From positions 124,001 through 188,000 of the forward strand of contig NZ_CVQP01000012.1 in the NCBI RefSeq assembly GCF_001040705.1: a stretch of DNA of 64,000 nucleotides. Reading direction: 5' to 3'. The notes under the pieces are model-generated. The model had not been told where the DNA came from, searched no databases, and saw only the letters and a list, made by a program, of their open reading frames with translations. Both the position numbers and the translations under genes were made by a program. The DNA comes from Rhodococcus sp. RD6.2 (GTDB taxonomy: Bacteria; Actinomycetota; Actinomycetes; Mycobacteriales; Mycobacteriaceae). Position 1 is the stretch's first letter, and each line of letters begins with the position of its first letter. This document shows positions 28,485 through 38,120 of the stretch, in pieces.

Positions 28485-29057
28485 ATGACGACCAGCAGCG
28501 GCGGCGACGCCGGTAATCCGTGGGGGCAGCAGCCGGAAGGTGCCGGGTCACCTGCGCCGGAGCTTTCGAATCCGCCGCTGCCGTCGTACCCGGCACAGCC
28601 GTACGGGGCTCAGCCCTACGGGACCGAGCCCTACGGGACTCAGCAGTACGGCGCCCAGCCGTACGGAGCTCAGCAGTATGGGGCCCAGCCGTACGGGGCC
28701 CAGCCGTACGAGACGCAGCAGCAGTACCCCGCGCCGCAGCAGCCGTATGGCCAGGCGCCCGGCTACCCGATGCCGCCCGCTGCACCGTACGGCGCGTATC
28801 CGCAGGCCCCGATGGTCACCGGTACCAACGGCCTTGCGATCGGGTCGCTGGTCACGTCCTGCTTCGGGTTCCTCTACGGGCTTTCCGCGATCGTCGGGAT
28901 CATCCTCGGCATCATCGCGCTCAACCAGATCAAGCAGACCGGTCAGCAGGGGCGAGGTTTGGCGATCGCGGGGATCGTCGTCGGCGGTGCGTGGGTCGCA
29001 CTCTTCCTCATCCTGGTAGTCGGCCTCGTCGTCGTCGGCATCAACGGCGGCTACTGA
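28485..29057 (+). CDS. DUF4190 membrane protein with QPYGA repeats
   Basis: 190 residues. The first ~115 are a Pro/Gln/Tyr/Gly-rich cytoplasmic tail with about eight pentapeptide repeats of the form Q-P-Y-G-A (28595-28715). A DUF4190 module of two membrane helices follows: LAIGSLVTSCFGFLYGLSAIVG, IILGIIALNQIK and GRGLAIAGIVVGGAW. The family is widespread in actinobacteria and of unknown function. Tails of this type often recruit cell-envelope or division proteins, which is inference. It sits between tgt and the queuosine transporter but is probably unrelated. Confidence 0.8.
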   Translation: MTTSSGGDAGNPWGQQPEGAGSPAPELSNPPLPSYPAQPYGAQPYGTEPYGTQQYGAQPYGAQQYGAQPYGAQPYETQQQYPAPQQPYGQAPGYPMPPAAPYGAYPQAPMVTGTNGLAIGSLVTSCFGFLYGLSAIVGIILGIIALNQIKQTGQQGRGLAIAGIVVGGAWVALFLILVVGLVVVGINGGY

Positions 29058-29102
29058 CCGTCCCGCGACCGGCCCGGGCCGTGTTCGCGACCGTCGGCGA
29101 CG

Positions 29103-29846
29103 TCAGCCGGCCAGGACGTACGTCGGTTCGCGCTTCTTGACGTACGCGATGACGCGGTAGGTGATGGGCATGACCAGCACCTCGACGAGGGTCTTCCAGA
29201 GGAACCCGACGAGCAGGTAGTTGACGAAGTCGTCCCAGGTGCTGATGCCGATGGCTCCGGCGGCGATCGCACAGAAGATCAAGGTGTCCGCGAACTCACC
29301 GACGACGGTGGATCCGATGAGCCGCGCCCACAGGTACTTCTCCTTGGTCCGCTCCTTGATCGCGACCATGACCAGCGAGTTCAGCAGCTGTCCGACGAGG
29401 TAGCCCGCGAGGCCGGCGAGCAGCAGTCTCGGGTACACCCCGACCACGGCTTCGAGCGAGGCCTGGTTCTCGTAGAACTCGGCGGACGGCAGCTCGAGCA
29501 GGATCCAGAAGCACCCCGATGCCAGGATCAGTGCGCCGAAGCCCAGGTAGATGGCGCGGCGGGTGGCCTTGAAGCCGTACACCTCGCTCAGGACGTCGCC
29601 GAGAATGTAGGCGAGTGGGAAGAGGAAGAATCCGCCGTCGGTGATGATCGGCAGGATCTGCAGCGGGCCGACGGTCACGTCGAGTTCGGGGAAGAACGCG
29701 ACGCCCTTCGTCGCGCAGATGTTGGAGATGAGCAGCACCGCGGTGAACAGGGACACGAACGTCGGGTAGTAGCCGCGCGCGACGTGCGCGAAGGTGGCGT
29801 GCTCGGGCTGCTGATCGACCTGCTCTGATGCTGTCACGTCGGCCAT
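29103..29846 (-). CDS. yhhQ: Queuosine precursor transporter, YhhQ (VUT) family
   Basis: 247 residues with six or seven membrane helices. Family signatures are LLISNICATKGV, a TVGPLQILPIITDGGFFLFPLAYILGDVLSEVYG stretch and TVVGEFADTLIF. YhhQ proteins import preQ0/preQ1 or queuine-like bases. The link to tgt at 27144 and gluQRS at 31077 supports uptake of a precursor for tRNA modification. The gene starts after a perfect hairpin (29864-29898), so it likely has its own promoter. Confidence 0.88.
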   Translation of the reverse strand: MADVTASEQVDQQPEHATFAHVARGYYPTFVSLFTAVLLISNICATKGVAFFPELDVTVGPLQILPIITDGGFFLFPLAYILGDVLSEVYGFKATRRAIYLGFGALILASGCFWILLELPSAEFYENQASLEAVVGVYPRLLLAGLAGYLVGQLLNSLVMVAIKERTKEKYLWARLIGSTVVGEFADTLIFCAIAAGAIGISTWDDFVNYLLVGFLWKTLVEVLVMPITYRVIAYVKKREPTYVLAG

Positions 29847-29863
29847 CCAAGCACCGAAACGAC

Positions 29864-29898
29864 GTCGGGCGCGAACCCGGAGTGGGTTCGCGCCCGAC
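29864..29898 (-). terminator. Perfect hairpin ending the Pro-rich membrane protein gene
   Basis: A 15-bp perfect stem (29864-29878 with 29884-29898) around GGAGT lies 22 bases after the stop of the reverse-strand gene at 29921 and before yhhQ. It separates the two transcription units. Confidence 0.65.
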
Positions 29899-29920
29899 TA
29901 CGCGGTCGTGGACGACTCTG

Positions 29921-30946
29921 TCAGGGGGCGACCCGCCCGCCGACGACGACCCGGTACGCGTAGGTGGACGCGATGATCGTCAGCGGGATGCTGACCAGCA
30001 GTCCGAGGCCGCACAGCAGCACTCCGACAATGTTGAGGCCGACACATGCGAGGGCCAGCAGCAGCAGTGGACCGACGTGCTGGGAAATCGCACCGAAGCT
30101 GGACTTGATCGCGGTGATCGCGTCCTGATCCTGGTCGATCACGAATTCCAGGGTCCACCAGGTCAGGAACGCGATGATGATGCCCGGGATGATCAGCAGG
30201 ATCAGGCCGATGCCGGTCATGATGCCGACGAGGAAGCTCGCGATGATGATGGCGCCGACATTGCTGAACTGGAAGAACGCGCCGAAACCGGGCCGGTTGC
30301 CGTCGAGTTCGTTCAGAGCACCGCGGATCAACGCGGCCGAGATGAGGTAGCTGACCACCGTCGTGACGATGCGGCCGATGAGTCCCCACACGCTGAAGTC
30401 GAACGAGTCGGAGAACGACGCGCTGTCCGCGTCGCCGATCGAGCCCCAGTCGGTGAAGATCGCGCTGACGGCGAGGCTGATGATCAGCGCGATGAACAGG
30501 ATGCCGATCCACACCCCGGCGTTGGCCTTGTACTTGTTCCAGGCGTAACCGAGGGCGTCACCGACAGTGAGCTGCGGCGTACCGTTCGGGCCGCCGAAGC
30601 CGGGCGGGGACTGGATCGGAGCGCCGTAGCCGCCATTCGGCGGGGGCGGGTAGCCGCTGCCGGGCGGGGGCGGGTACCCACCGGGCTGCGGAGCGCCGTA
30701 GCCGGGCGGAGGCGGATAACCGCCGGGCATCGACCCGGGCGGCTGGCCGTAACCGGGCGGCGGAGGCGGATACCCACCGCCCCCGGGCGGCGGAGGCGGA
30801 TACCCGCCACCCCCGGGCGGCGGAGGCGGATACCCGCCACCCCCGGGCGGGGGGTAGTTCGGAGGCTGACCGGGGACCGGGGGCGGCTGCGGGGGATTCT
30901 GCGGGCGCTGTGGGTCCGGCGTTCCGGGCGGCGGGTTCTCGCTCAC
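29921..30946 (-). CDS. Proline/glycine-rich integral membrane protein
   Basis: About 341 residues. The N-terminal 120 are almost only Pro, Gly and Tyr, with YPPPPPGGGG repeats encoded by 30-base DNA repeats. The C-terminal half has five or six membrane helices (WIGILFIALIISLAV, LISAALIRGALNE, IIIASFLVGIMTGIGLILLII, LLLLALACVGLNIVGVLL). Related actinobacterial proteins are annotated only as membrane proteins. A GTG at 30946 with AAGGTG upstream gives MSENPPPG and is preferred. Confidence 0.75.
   Translation of the reverse strand: MSENPPPGTPDPQRPQNPPQPPPVPGQPPNYPPPGGGGYPPPPPGGGGYPPPPPGGGGYPPPPPGYGQPPGSMPGGYPPPPGYGAPQPGGYPPPPGSGYPPPPNGGYGAPIQSPPGFGGPNGTPQLTVGDALGYAWNKYKANAGVWIGILFIALIISLAVSAIFTDWGSIGDADSASFSDSFDFSVWGLIGRIVTTVVSYLISAALIRGALNELDGNRPGFGAFFQFSNVGAIIIASFLVGIMTGIGLILLIIPGIIIAFLTWWTLEFVIDQDQDAITAIKSSFGAISQHVGPLLLLALACVGLNIVGVLLCGLGLLVSIPLTIIASTYAYRVVVGGRVAP
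30756..30850. repeat. Three 30-base in-frame tandem repeats
   Basis: The unit ggcggaggcggatacccgcc(acccccggg) recurs three times at exact 30-base spacing with at most one or two changes. It codes for GGGYPPPPPG in the membrane protein on the reverse strand. Such repeats change copy number easily between strains. Confidence 0.75.
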
Positions 30947-31076
30947 GTGCTTCACCTTCGTCGTGCGGATGTCGTGACTGCCAGTGCGGGATAACTGTGA
31001 CGGGCCGACCCTACGTCGAACACACGACGATTACACGGCGAAGCGGGCCGTGTCGGACGGTCCGTTCCACCGGGGC

Positions 31077-31979
31077 TCACGCGCCGACGAACACCCAGGG
31101 GACGCGCGGCAGCGACGCGGGGTCGAAACGGTGCAGCAGCTCGGCTGTCGAGGGCGCCTCGCCCGGTGCGGCCAGCCCCAACGACGCGGCGAGGATGCCG
31201 CGGACCATGTCCGGGTCGCGGCCGAGGTCGGCCTGATCGGCGAGGGTGACGGCCCCGTCGCGTTTCGCCAGACGCGCACCGCCGGAGTTCAGCGCGAGAG
31301 GCACGTGCGCGTACACGGGAACGGGGAGTCCGAGGAGTGACGCGAGGTACGCCTGCCGCGGCGCCGATCCGAGTAGGTCGTCGCCGCGCACGACCTGGTC
31401 GACGCCCTGCGCCGCATCGTCGACGACGACCGCGAGGTTGTAGGCGGGCACCCCGTCGCCGCGGCGCAACACCACGTCGTCGACGAGTCCGCTGTACCGG
31501 CCGTGCAGGAGGTCGTCCACGGTGAAGTCGGTGACGTCGGCGCGCAGTCGGATCGCGGGCGGACGACCCGAGTCCCGCTTCGCCCGCCGCTGCTCGTCCG
31601 TCAGGTTCCGGCACGTGCCCGGGTAGTGGCCGTCCGGGCCGTGTGGTGCGGTGGCTGCCTCCTGGATTTCCCTTCTGGTGCAGAAGCATTCGTATGTCCG
31701 GCCTGCCGCGACGAGTGTGTCGAGTGCGGCGGCGTAGCCGGGGAGGCGTTGTGACTGGTGCACGACCTCGCCGTCCCAGTCGAGGCCGATCGCGGTGAGG
31801 TCGGCGAGTTGTCGCTCCTCGGCGCCGGGTCGTACCCGGTCGAGGTCCTCGACGCGCATCAGGAACGCGCGGTCGGTGGTTCGGGCGAACAACCATGCCA
31901 GCAGCGCGGTGCGCAGGTTGCCCAGGTGGAGGTCACCGGAAGGGCTCGGCGCGAACCGTCCCGCGCCGCCGTCACCCAT
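31077..31979 (-). CDS. gluQ: Glutamyl-queuosine tRNA(Asp) synthetase
   Basis: About 300 residues, the length of a GluRS catalytic core without the anticodon-binding domain. Signatures are [19 protein letters not shown] (HIGH-like), the zinc set CFC plus Y-x3-C (YECFCT, HYPGTC) and RLAKRD (KMSK-like). It glutamylates the queuosine base at position 34 of tRNA-Asp, so it only makes sense in a queuosine-containing cell. With tgt and yhhQ it completes a salvage set. I chose the ATG at 31979. Confidence 0.92.
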   Translation of the reverse strand: MGDGGAGRFAPSPSGDLHLGNLRTALLAWLFARTTDRAFLMRVEDLDRVRPGAEERQLADLTAIGLDWDGEVVHQSQRLPGYAAALDTLVAAGRTYECFCTRREIQEAATAPHGPDGHYPGTCRNLTDEQRRAKRDSGRPPAIRLRADVTDFTVDDLLHGRYSGLVDDVVLRRGDGVPAYNLAVVVDDAAQGVDQVVRGDDLLGSAPRQAYLASLLGLPVPVYAHVPLALNSGGARLAKRDGAVTLADQADLGRDPDMVRGILAASLGLAAPGEAPSTAELLHRFDPASLPRVPWVFVGA

Positions 31980-31999
31980 GCCGCTCACCCTAGTCACTG

Positions 32000-32028
32000 G
32001 TCGAGTGCGCACCCGGCGCGCACTCGAC
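32000..32028 (-). terminator. Hairpin between the DinB-like gene and gluQ
   Basis: An 11-bp perfect stem (32000-32010 with 32018-32028) with a 7-base loop lies six bases after the stop of the reverse-strand gene at 32035. It probably ends that transcript. Confidence 0.55.
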
Positions 32029-32034
32029 GATCGC

Positions 32035-32592
32035 TCAGGCGCGCCGACCGAGCCGTCCGAGAACCCGGGTCTGCTCGTCGGCGTCCGCCGGGACCTCGAC
32101 GACCGGGCCGCAGACGCCGGACGAGCGGATCATGTCGCCCATCCGGTCCGCGAGTGCTGCGGCCGCGGCGAGTTCCTCCGCGGGGATCGTCTCGTCGGCA
32201 CCCGTGGCGCGCGCGATGTCCCACCGATGGATCGCCAGGTCGAAGCAGATGAACGCGTCGAAGGTAGCTGCGGCGGTGGTGCGGCCCATGCTGCTGTCGT
32301 ACTCGAGGTTCGCGTGCCGCGGATCGTCCAGGATGGCCTGGACCGCGTCACGCGTCGCGGTCCACGCACCCAGCGGGTCGTCGTCGACAGCGGGTGCAGG
32401 CGGCAGGGACAGTCCGACGGGGGTCAACGGCATGGACTGCACGTCGATCACGTGCTGGAGCACATCGCGGGCCGTCCACCCCTCGCACGGGGAGGTCGAG
32501 TCCCACCGGTCGGCGGGCACCGCGGCGACGGTGTCGGCGAGATGGTTGGCGAGGCGACGGTACCGGTCGGCGACTGCGGAGGTGTCGGTCAT
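32035..32592 (-). CDS. DinB-like / TIGR03086-family metal-binding protein
   Basis: 185 residues with the four-helix DinB/maleylpyruvate-isomerase-like fold: [18 protein letters not shown], a [17 protein letters not shown] metal-binding His, and [15 protein letters not shown] with another His. Relatives are mycothiol-dependent or of unknown function. In mycothiol-producing actinobacteria a thiol-transferase role is possible. It reads into a terminator at 32000-32028, away from tRNA-Ser. Confidence 0.78.
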   Translation of the reverse strand: MTDTSAVADRYRRLANHLADTVAAVPADRWDSTSPCEGWTARDVLQHVIDVQSMPLTPVGLSLPPAPAVDDDPLGAWTATRDAVQAILDDPRHANLEYDSSMGRTTAAATFDAFICFDLAIHRWDIARATGADETIPAEELAAAAALADRMGDMIRSSGVCGPVVEVPADADEQTRVLGRLGRRA

Positions 32593-32645
32593 GACCTCAT
32601 CCTGCGCCGCGATCGTCCCGATGTCGCGGCACCGCACCGGAAACG

Positions 32646-32681
32646 ACGATGGCCCCCGATCCGAAGATCGGGGGCCATCGT
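32646..32681 (-). terminator. Terminator of tRNA-Ser(GGA)
   Basis: A 16-bp perfect stem (32646-32661 with 32666-32681) with a CGAA tetraloop abuts the 3' end of the reverse-strand tRNA. Confidence 0.75.
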
Positions 32682-32682
32682 G

Positions 32683-32770
32683 TGGCGGAGGATAGGGGAT
32701 TTGAACCCCTGAGGGCGTTAACCCAACCCGCGTTCCAGGCGAGCGCCATAGGCCACTAGGCGAATCCTCC
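32683..32770 (-). tRNA. tRNA-Ser (anticodon GGA)
   Basis: Read on the reverse strand, acceptor GGAGGAT pairs with ATCCTCC, discriminator G, CCA encoded. The anticodon loop CTGGAAC gives GGA, reading UCC/UCU. A long variable arm is present. It is divergent from the 4.5S RNA gene, an arrangement shared with mycobacteria. Confidence 0.95.
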
Positions 32771-32836
32771 GTGGGCGAGCATACCGGCTCACCCACCCAA
32801 GTACGAAAACGGGGGGTGTTGGCCGCCCGGTTGTGA

Positions 32837-34300
<1,464 letters not shown>

Positions 34301-34311
34301 CCGTCCCGGGG

Positions 34312-34947
34312 TCAGAGCCCCACGCGGGCGCCCGCGGAGGCGGATCCGAGCCATGTGTGCGGGTTTCCGTTCCAGCACCAGCCGAGTTTCGGCCTGCGCT
34401 GGCTGATCCACAGTGCGGGTACGCGTTTGTCGCCGCACCGCGACGCGAGCAGTGAGAAGCACTTGTTCTTGCGCAGCATGTCGGGGCGCGCGGTGACCAG
34501 GGCGATTCCCTCTGCGACGGTCAGTCCGGTGCGGCCCTGTGCAGCGAGCGATGCCGCCGCGTCGGCGGGCGTCACGTTGAGGTAGGCGCTGCCGGTGTCG
34601 ATGTCGTGCAGGAGGTAGCCGAGGCCGCCGGGGATCGCCACGGATTCGACGGGCCGGAACCGGGCGAGGTCGTCGGCATCGATGTCGGAGAAGCCGCGAT
34701 GGGTGCCAAGGGCGGTGTGGCCCATCGCGGTGTGGGCGTCGACCGGCGTTCCGGTCGCGGTCCGCGCGACGACGAGCACGAACGGGATGTGGTCCTCGCC
34801 CTGCTCCGCGGGTGCGCTCGACGTCAGATCGCGTAGCGGTTGGAGGGTGGCGGTGAAGTCGGTCGGGCTCAGCCCGGTCAGGGTCGGGTAGCCGAGATCG
34901 GTCAGGACCTGGAGCTGTCGGTCGAATTCCTCGTGCGGTGTCGTCAT
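34312..34947 (-). CDS. DUF5701-type protein
   Basis: 211 residues. Features are a helical N-terminus (EEFDRQLQVLTDLGYPTL), a middle with FRPVESVAIPGGLGYLLHDIDTG and TPADAAASLAAQGRTGLTVAEGIALV, and a tail with a Trp-rich patch (LGWCWNGNPHTWLGSASAG). The pattern matches an actinobacterial family of unknown function that I associate with DUF5701. The ATG at 34947 follows AGGGGAA. No partner gene is evident. Confidence 0.65.
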   Translation of the reverse strand: MTTPHEEFDRQLQVLTDLGYPTLTGLSPTDFTATLQPLRDLTSSAPAEQGEDHIPFVLVVARTATGTPVDAHTAMGHTALGTHRGFSDIDADDLARFRPVESVAIPGGLGYLLHDIDTGSAYLNVTPADAAASLAAQGRTGLTVAEGIALVTARPDMLRKNKCFSLLASRCGDKRVPALWISQRRPKLGWCWNGNPHTWLGSASAGARVGL

Positions 34948-35048
34948 GCATTCCCCTTTTCCGTACGGCGTACCGACAGTCAACGGTCGAGGTTGCCCGA
35001 TTGTTCCGGGGGACGCCGAATCTTTCCGAGGGTGCCAGAATCGAGGGC

Positions 35049-35633
35049 ATGTCCCTCACGCTGCACCTCGCTGGAGATCCCGACGCCGACGCCCTGCTCG
35101 CATCGAATCCGCTCGCCCTGCTGATCGGGATGCTGCTCGACCAGCAGATCCCGATGGAGGTGGCATTCGCGGGACCCCGCAAGCTCGACGAGCGGCTTGG
35201 CGGCCTCGACGTTCACACGATCGCGGAGATGGACGAGGAGGCGTTCCTGGCCATCTGTGCGACACCGCCCGCGGTGCACCGGTTCCCAGGGTCGATGGGC
35301 AAGCGTGTTCAGGACCTGTGCCGGTTCCTCGTCGAGCACTACGACGGTGACACCACGGCCATCTGGACGGAGGGCGACCCGGACGGCAAGGAGGTGCTCA
35401 AGCGCCTCAAGGCGTTGCCCGGGTACGGCGACCAGAAGGCGCGCATCTTCCTCGCGCTGCTGGGGAAGCAGATCGGGGTTCAGGTCCCCGGCTGGCGCGA
35501 GGCGGCCGGCGCGTACGGGGAGGACGGGTCGCGCCGGTCCATCGCGGACGTCGTCGACGACCAGACGCTCGCCGAGGTCCGCGAGTTCAAGAAGGCCGCG
35601 AAGGCTGCGGCCAAGGCCGCCAAGGAGAAGTAG
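35049..35633 (+). CDS. HhH-GPD-type DNA repair protein
   Basis: 194 residues. The helix-hairpin-helix/GPD layout of DNA glycosylases is visible: ALLIGMLLDQQIPMEVAFAGP, helices around EAFLAICATPP, and the hairpin LKALPGYGDQKARIFLALLG. The last ~25 residues are a basic Lys/Ala tail (FKKAAKAAAKAAKEK). It lacks the iron-sulfur Cys of MutY/Nth. Base-excision repair is likely, substrate unknown. The 3' end is an apparent insertion point: a diverged copy of its last codons reappears at 38002-38100. Confidence 0.82.
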   Translation: MSLTLHLAGDPDADALLASNPLALLIGMLLDQQIPMEVAFAGPRKLDERLGGLDVHTIAEMDEEAFLAICATPPAVHRFPGSMGKRVQDLCRFLVEHYDGDTTAIWTEGDPDGKEVLKRLKALPGYGDQKARIFLALLGKQIGVQVPGWREAAGAYGEDGSRRSIADVVDDQTLAEVREFKKAAKAAAKAAKEK

Positions 35634-35673
35634 ATTGACGGCTCTGCCGTTGCCTGACAGAGGCCAAGCTACA

Positions 35674-35708
35674 GACCCAGTTTGGAATTGACGCGAAGCG
35701 ACTGGGTC
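35674..35708. repeat. Inverted repeat behind the HhH-GPD gene
   Basis: GACCCAGT at 35674-35681 and ACTGGGTC at 35701-35708 form 8-bp perfect arms around 19 bases. It may end the HhH-GPD transcript or be an end of the inserted segment. The bases around it read as coding-like sequence in two frames (for example SDWVVDAVLLPREALL ending at a TAG at 35791-35793), which suggests the remnant of another gene. Confidence 0.35.
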
Positions 35709-35778
35709 GTCGATGCGGTCCTACTGCCCCGCGAGGCCCTGCTACGGGAACTGGATTACCCTTCGCCCAAGTCCATTG

Positions 35779-35805
35779 TTGACCGCCTATAGCGCATGGT
35801 ATAAA
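35779..35805 (+). promoter_or_regulatory. Candidate promoter of the HEPN-NTPase operon
   Basis: TTGACC at 35779-35784 and TATAAA at 35800-35805 (15-base spacer), or TTGTTG at 35776 with an 18-base spacer to the same -10, give a sigma-70-like promoter. The -10 covers the ATG at 35805, which argues that translation starts later, at the GTG at 35835. Confidence 0.45.
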
Positions 35806-35834
35806 TGTCGGGTTTTCGAAACGATGGGGGTGCA

Positions 35835-36341
35835 GTGCCGAGCAGGAGTGTTACCGATCGTCTGTTGCTAGATATCGCAGGAGCGAAAGCTGCAAGACTT
35901 GCGGCTATGCCGCCAATGATTGGCCGAAGCTTCCGGGTGTCCGAGCTAATTCAGCAAATTGTTTCCGATAGGCTTCAGCTTGCGGGATATCATCTTCGCA
36001 ATGGTGATATTCTCCTAGGGCGCGGTGAGTACCGAACCTCGATTAGTCGACATTATTACGCCATGTATCATGCGGCTCGGGCCGTCGTCTTTGCCGATTC
36101 GAAAGGCGACGACCATCAAGGACACTCCGTTCTGCCAAACCATCTCCCAACCAATCTTGATGGCAGGGCGAGATGGGTGCAGGATCTGAAATTTGCCCGA
36201 CTAATAAGAAATGAGGCTGATTATGACCTCTATCCGACAAAGATCGCCGATTGGTCTGGCGATGCTCGCGGGTTGGCGGTAATTGCCTCAGATTTCACGG
36301 TTGCATGCAATGATTATGCGCTTTCGGAAGGGCTGGTCTAA
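35835..36341 (+). CDS. HEPN-domain protein, candidate RNase toxin
   Basis: 168 residues, mostly helical. The central helix reads YRTSISRHYYAMYHAARAVV; Arg72 and His79 form the R-x6-H motif of HEPN ribonucleases, and the S-R-x-Y-Y-A-M-x-H-A-A-R pattern is typical of the stand-alone (COG1895-like) subgroup. The GTG at 35835 has GGGGGT five bases upstream. A hand count of 36001-36060 gives 29 G/C of 60, far below the roughly 70% of the flanks, so it was acquired by transfer. The NTPase gene starts two bases after its stop. Probably an RNA-cleaving effector held by its partner. Confidence 0.7.
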   Translation: MPSRSVTDRLLLDIAGAKAARLAAMPPMIGRSFRVSELIQQIVSDRLQLAGYHLRNGDILLGRGEYRTSISRHYYAMYHAARAVVFADSKGDDHQGHSVLPNHLPTNLDGRARWVQDLKFARLIRNEADYDLYPTKIADWSGDARGLAVIASDFTVACNDYALSEGLV

Positions 36342-36343
36342 GG

Positions 36344-37966
36344 GTGACTTCGGTATCAATTGAAAGATTCCAGCCGCTGCTGGACGAGGCTGGAATCTCG
36401 ATAATTCGGGTGGAGGAGCGAGAATTTCCCGGAGAGCATTGGGTCATTATCTTTGTTTCTGAATCCGAGATTGCGGCGGGGCAGAGCCTGGCCGGTAGTA
36501 TCGAGAGGCGCCTCGTCGAAGGACAATCCAGCAGCGCGGACCCTGTGACGGTAATATTCCGAGCGGAAAGGCGTGAAGATGCTCCCGAGGATGCATCATC
36601 GGGTGGCGGTCGCTTGTCGGATAAGTCAGTCGACCGACTGATTCAGTTGCTTGAGGCGCGTTCACGGACCTCGGATGCAGTTCCCAGCCTGCGCTATATG
36701 GAGGATCCCCGCGCCAGCCTTCCTGCGATCGCCGCGTCGCGGCACCACGTGGTCTACGGTCGACGCGGGGTTGGAAAGACCGCACTACTTCTTGAGGCAA
36801 AGCGTCTCGTCCAGGAAGAGGGTCACGTTGCGGTCTGGATCAACGCGCACACCTTGCGTAGTGAAGATGCCATATCAGGCTTTGGCGTCATCGCAGACGC
36901 TGTTCTGCAGGCATTGGTGCAGCGCGTGGGTTCAAGTGAGTCGCACTACATCGGAAGGCTGGACGACCTGCTGGCACGGCTAAAGGGCCCCGCTGGGTCT
37001 GGGGCGGCGGCCACGGATCTAATTGCTGAGATCAATAAGGTTCTACGTTCGATTCTGCGCCCGGATATTCTTAAACTCTTCGTCTTCATTGATGACTATT
37101 ATCTATTCCCTTCTGCCGGCCAGCCTCAGCTTTTGGACTATATTGCGGGGATGCTACGTGACTGTGATGGCTGGATCAAGGTGGCGACAATTGAGAGATT
37201 GACTCGACTATTCGAGCATTCATCGCGGATTGGCCTTGAGGTACCTCACGATGCGTCAACTGTTGACCTTGATGTGACCCTGGAAAATCCCGCCGCCGCG
37301 CAGAAGTTCCTTGAGTCGGTATTGGCTACATATACGGAGACTGCTGGTACACGGTTCAGAATTGCAAAGCCGGAGGCGCTCGGCCGTCTCGTGTTGGCTT
37401 CGGGTGGTGTTCCGCGCGACTATCTAAATCTTCTTGCCGGGTCAATTGTGGCTGCTCGAGAGAAACGAGCTCAGGCAGCTGAGATTGGCAAAGAAGATGT
37501 CGCGGGAGCTGCGGGAACGTCTGCGCGAAGAAAGAAGCGCGACTTGGAGCAGGACGTAGATTCAGTCGAATCAGCGGCGCTCGTACAAGCGCTAGAAGTG
37601 ATGTCGACGCAAATTAAGGGTGCGAAGCACACGTACTTCAAAGTCGATTTTTCTCAGAAGTCATCTCCGGGTTATGAGATACTAGCCCGGTTGGTTGATC
37701 TCCGGTTTGCGCACCTCGTCCAATCATCGATCTCTGATCAACATCGCGCCGGCACCAAGTATGAAGCCTATGTTCTTGCTCTCAGTGAATACTCGGACGT
37801 CCGCCTTCATCGTGGATTGAATAACCTTGACATTGACTCGGGGAAGTGGGTGTGGAGAATGACAGGAAAGGCTGGGACATCTAAGCCACTTACTGCAGCG
37901 CAGCTGAGGACCCACCTTCGGCAGGCTCCGGTTCTGGATGTTGAGGAATTGCTCGCCAAGATGTAA
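36344..37966 (+). CDS. P-loop NTPase partner of the HEPN protein
   Basis: 540 residues. An N-terminal ~95-residue alpha/beta segment (DEAGISIIRVEEREF, HWVIIFVSESE) is joined by a charged linker to an NTPase core with Walker A GRRGVGKT (139-146) and a hydrophobic strand ending in Asp250-Asp251 (LFVFIDDYYLF), as in STAND/AAA-like ATPases. A sensor-like region (ASGGVPRDYLNLL) follows, then a basic linker (SARRKKRD) and a C-terminal ~140 residues resembling a winged-helix. GTG start two bases after the HEPN stop. It likely senses a trigger and controls the HEPN protein. I know no named system with exactly this pair. Confidence 0.65.
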   Translation: MTSVSIERFQPLLDEAGISIIRVEEREFPGEHWVIIFVSESEIAAGQSLAGSIERRLVEGQSSSADPVTVIFRAERREDAPEDASSGGGRLSDKSVDRLIQLLEARSRTSDAVPSLRYMEDPRASLPAIAASRHHVVYGRRGVGKTALLLEAKRLVQEEGHVAVWINAHTLRSEDAISGFGVIADAVLQALVQRVGSSESHYIGRLDDLLARLKGPAGSGAAATDLIAEINKVLRSILRPDILKLFVFIDDYYLFPSAGQPQLLDYIAGMLRDCDGWIKVATIERLTRLFEHSSRIGLEVPHDASTVDLDVTLENPAAAQKFLESVLATYTETAGTRFRIAKPEALGRLVLASGGVPRDYLNLLAGSIVAAREKRAQAAEIGKEDVAGAAGTSARRKKRDLEQDVDSVESAALVQALEVMSTQIKGAKHTYFKVDFSQKSSPGYEILARLVDLRFAHLVQSSISDQHRAGTKYEAYVLALSEYSDVRLHRGLNNLDIDSGKWVWRMTGKAGTSKPLTAAQLRTHLRQAPVLDVEELLAKM

Positions 37967-38001
37967 TTCCACTTCAGGCGGATTATCAACGCGCCAGTGT
38001 C

Positions 38002-38100
38002 GCGAAGTACTCGAGGACGGCAGACGTCGTCGACAGCCAGACCTTGGCACATGTCGGTGAGTATAAGAAGGCAGCGAAGGCAGCCGCCAGGGCCGCGAAG
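38002..38100 (+). pseudogene. Diverged 3' fragment of the HhH-GPD gene
   Basis: The sequence translates to a tail matching the last residues of the HhH-GPD protein at 35049: from DVVD onward 21 of 26 residues agree, ending KKAAKAAARAAK. It has no start, lacks the rest of the gene and reads through instead of stopping at the same place. Codon use is more A/T-rich than in the intact copy. It marks the far boundary of the inserted operon, 2476 bases from the matching codon in the intact gene. Confidence 0.75.
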
Positions 38101-38120
38101 GTCCTGATTAAAAGTCGCGG

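Noticed and set aside
30756-30850. CRISPR-like repeat array
   Set aside because: The repeats are directly adjacent, without spacers, and code in frame for a Pro/Gly-rich protein.
35805-36341. ATG at 35805 as start of the HEPN gene
   Set aside because: The ATG overlaps the probable -10 box and has no ribosome binding site; GTG 35835 has GGGGGT at good distance.
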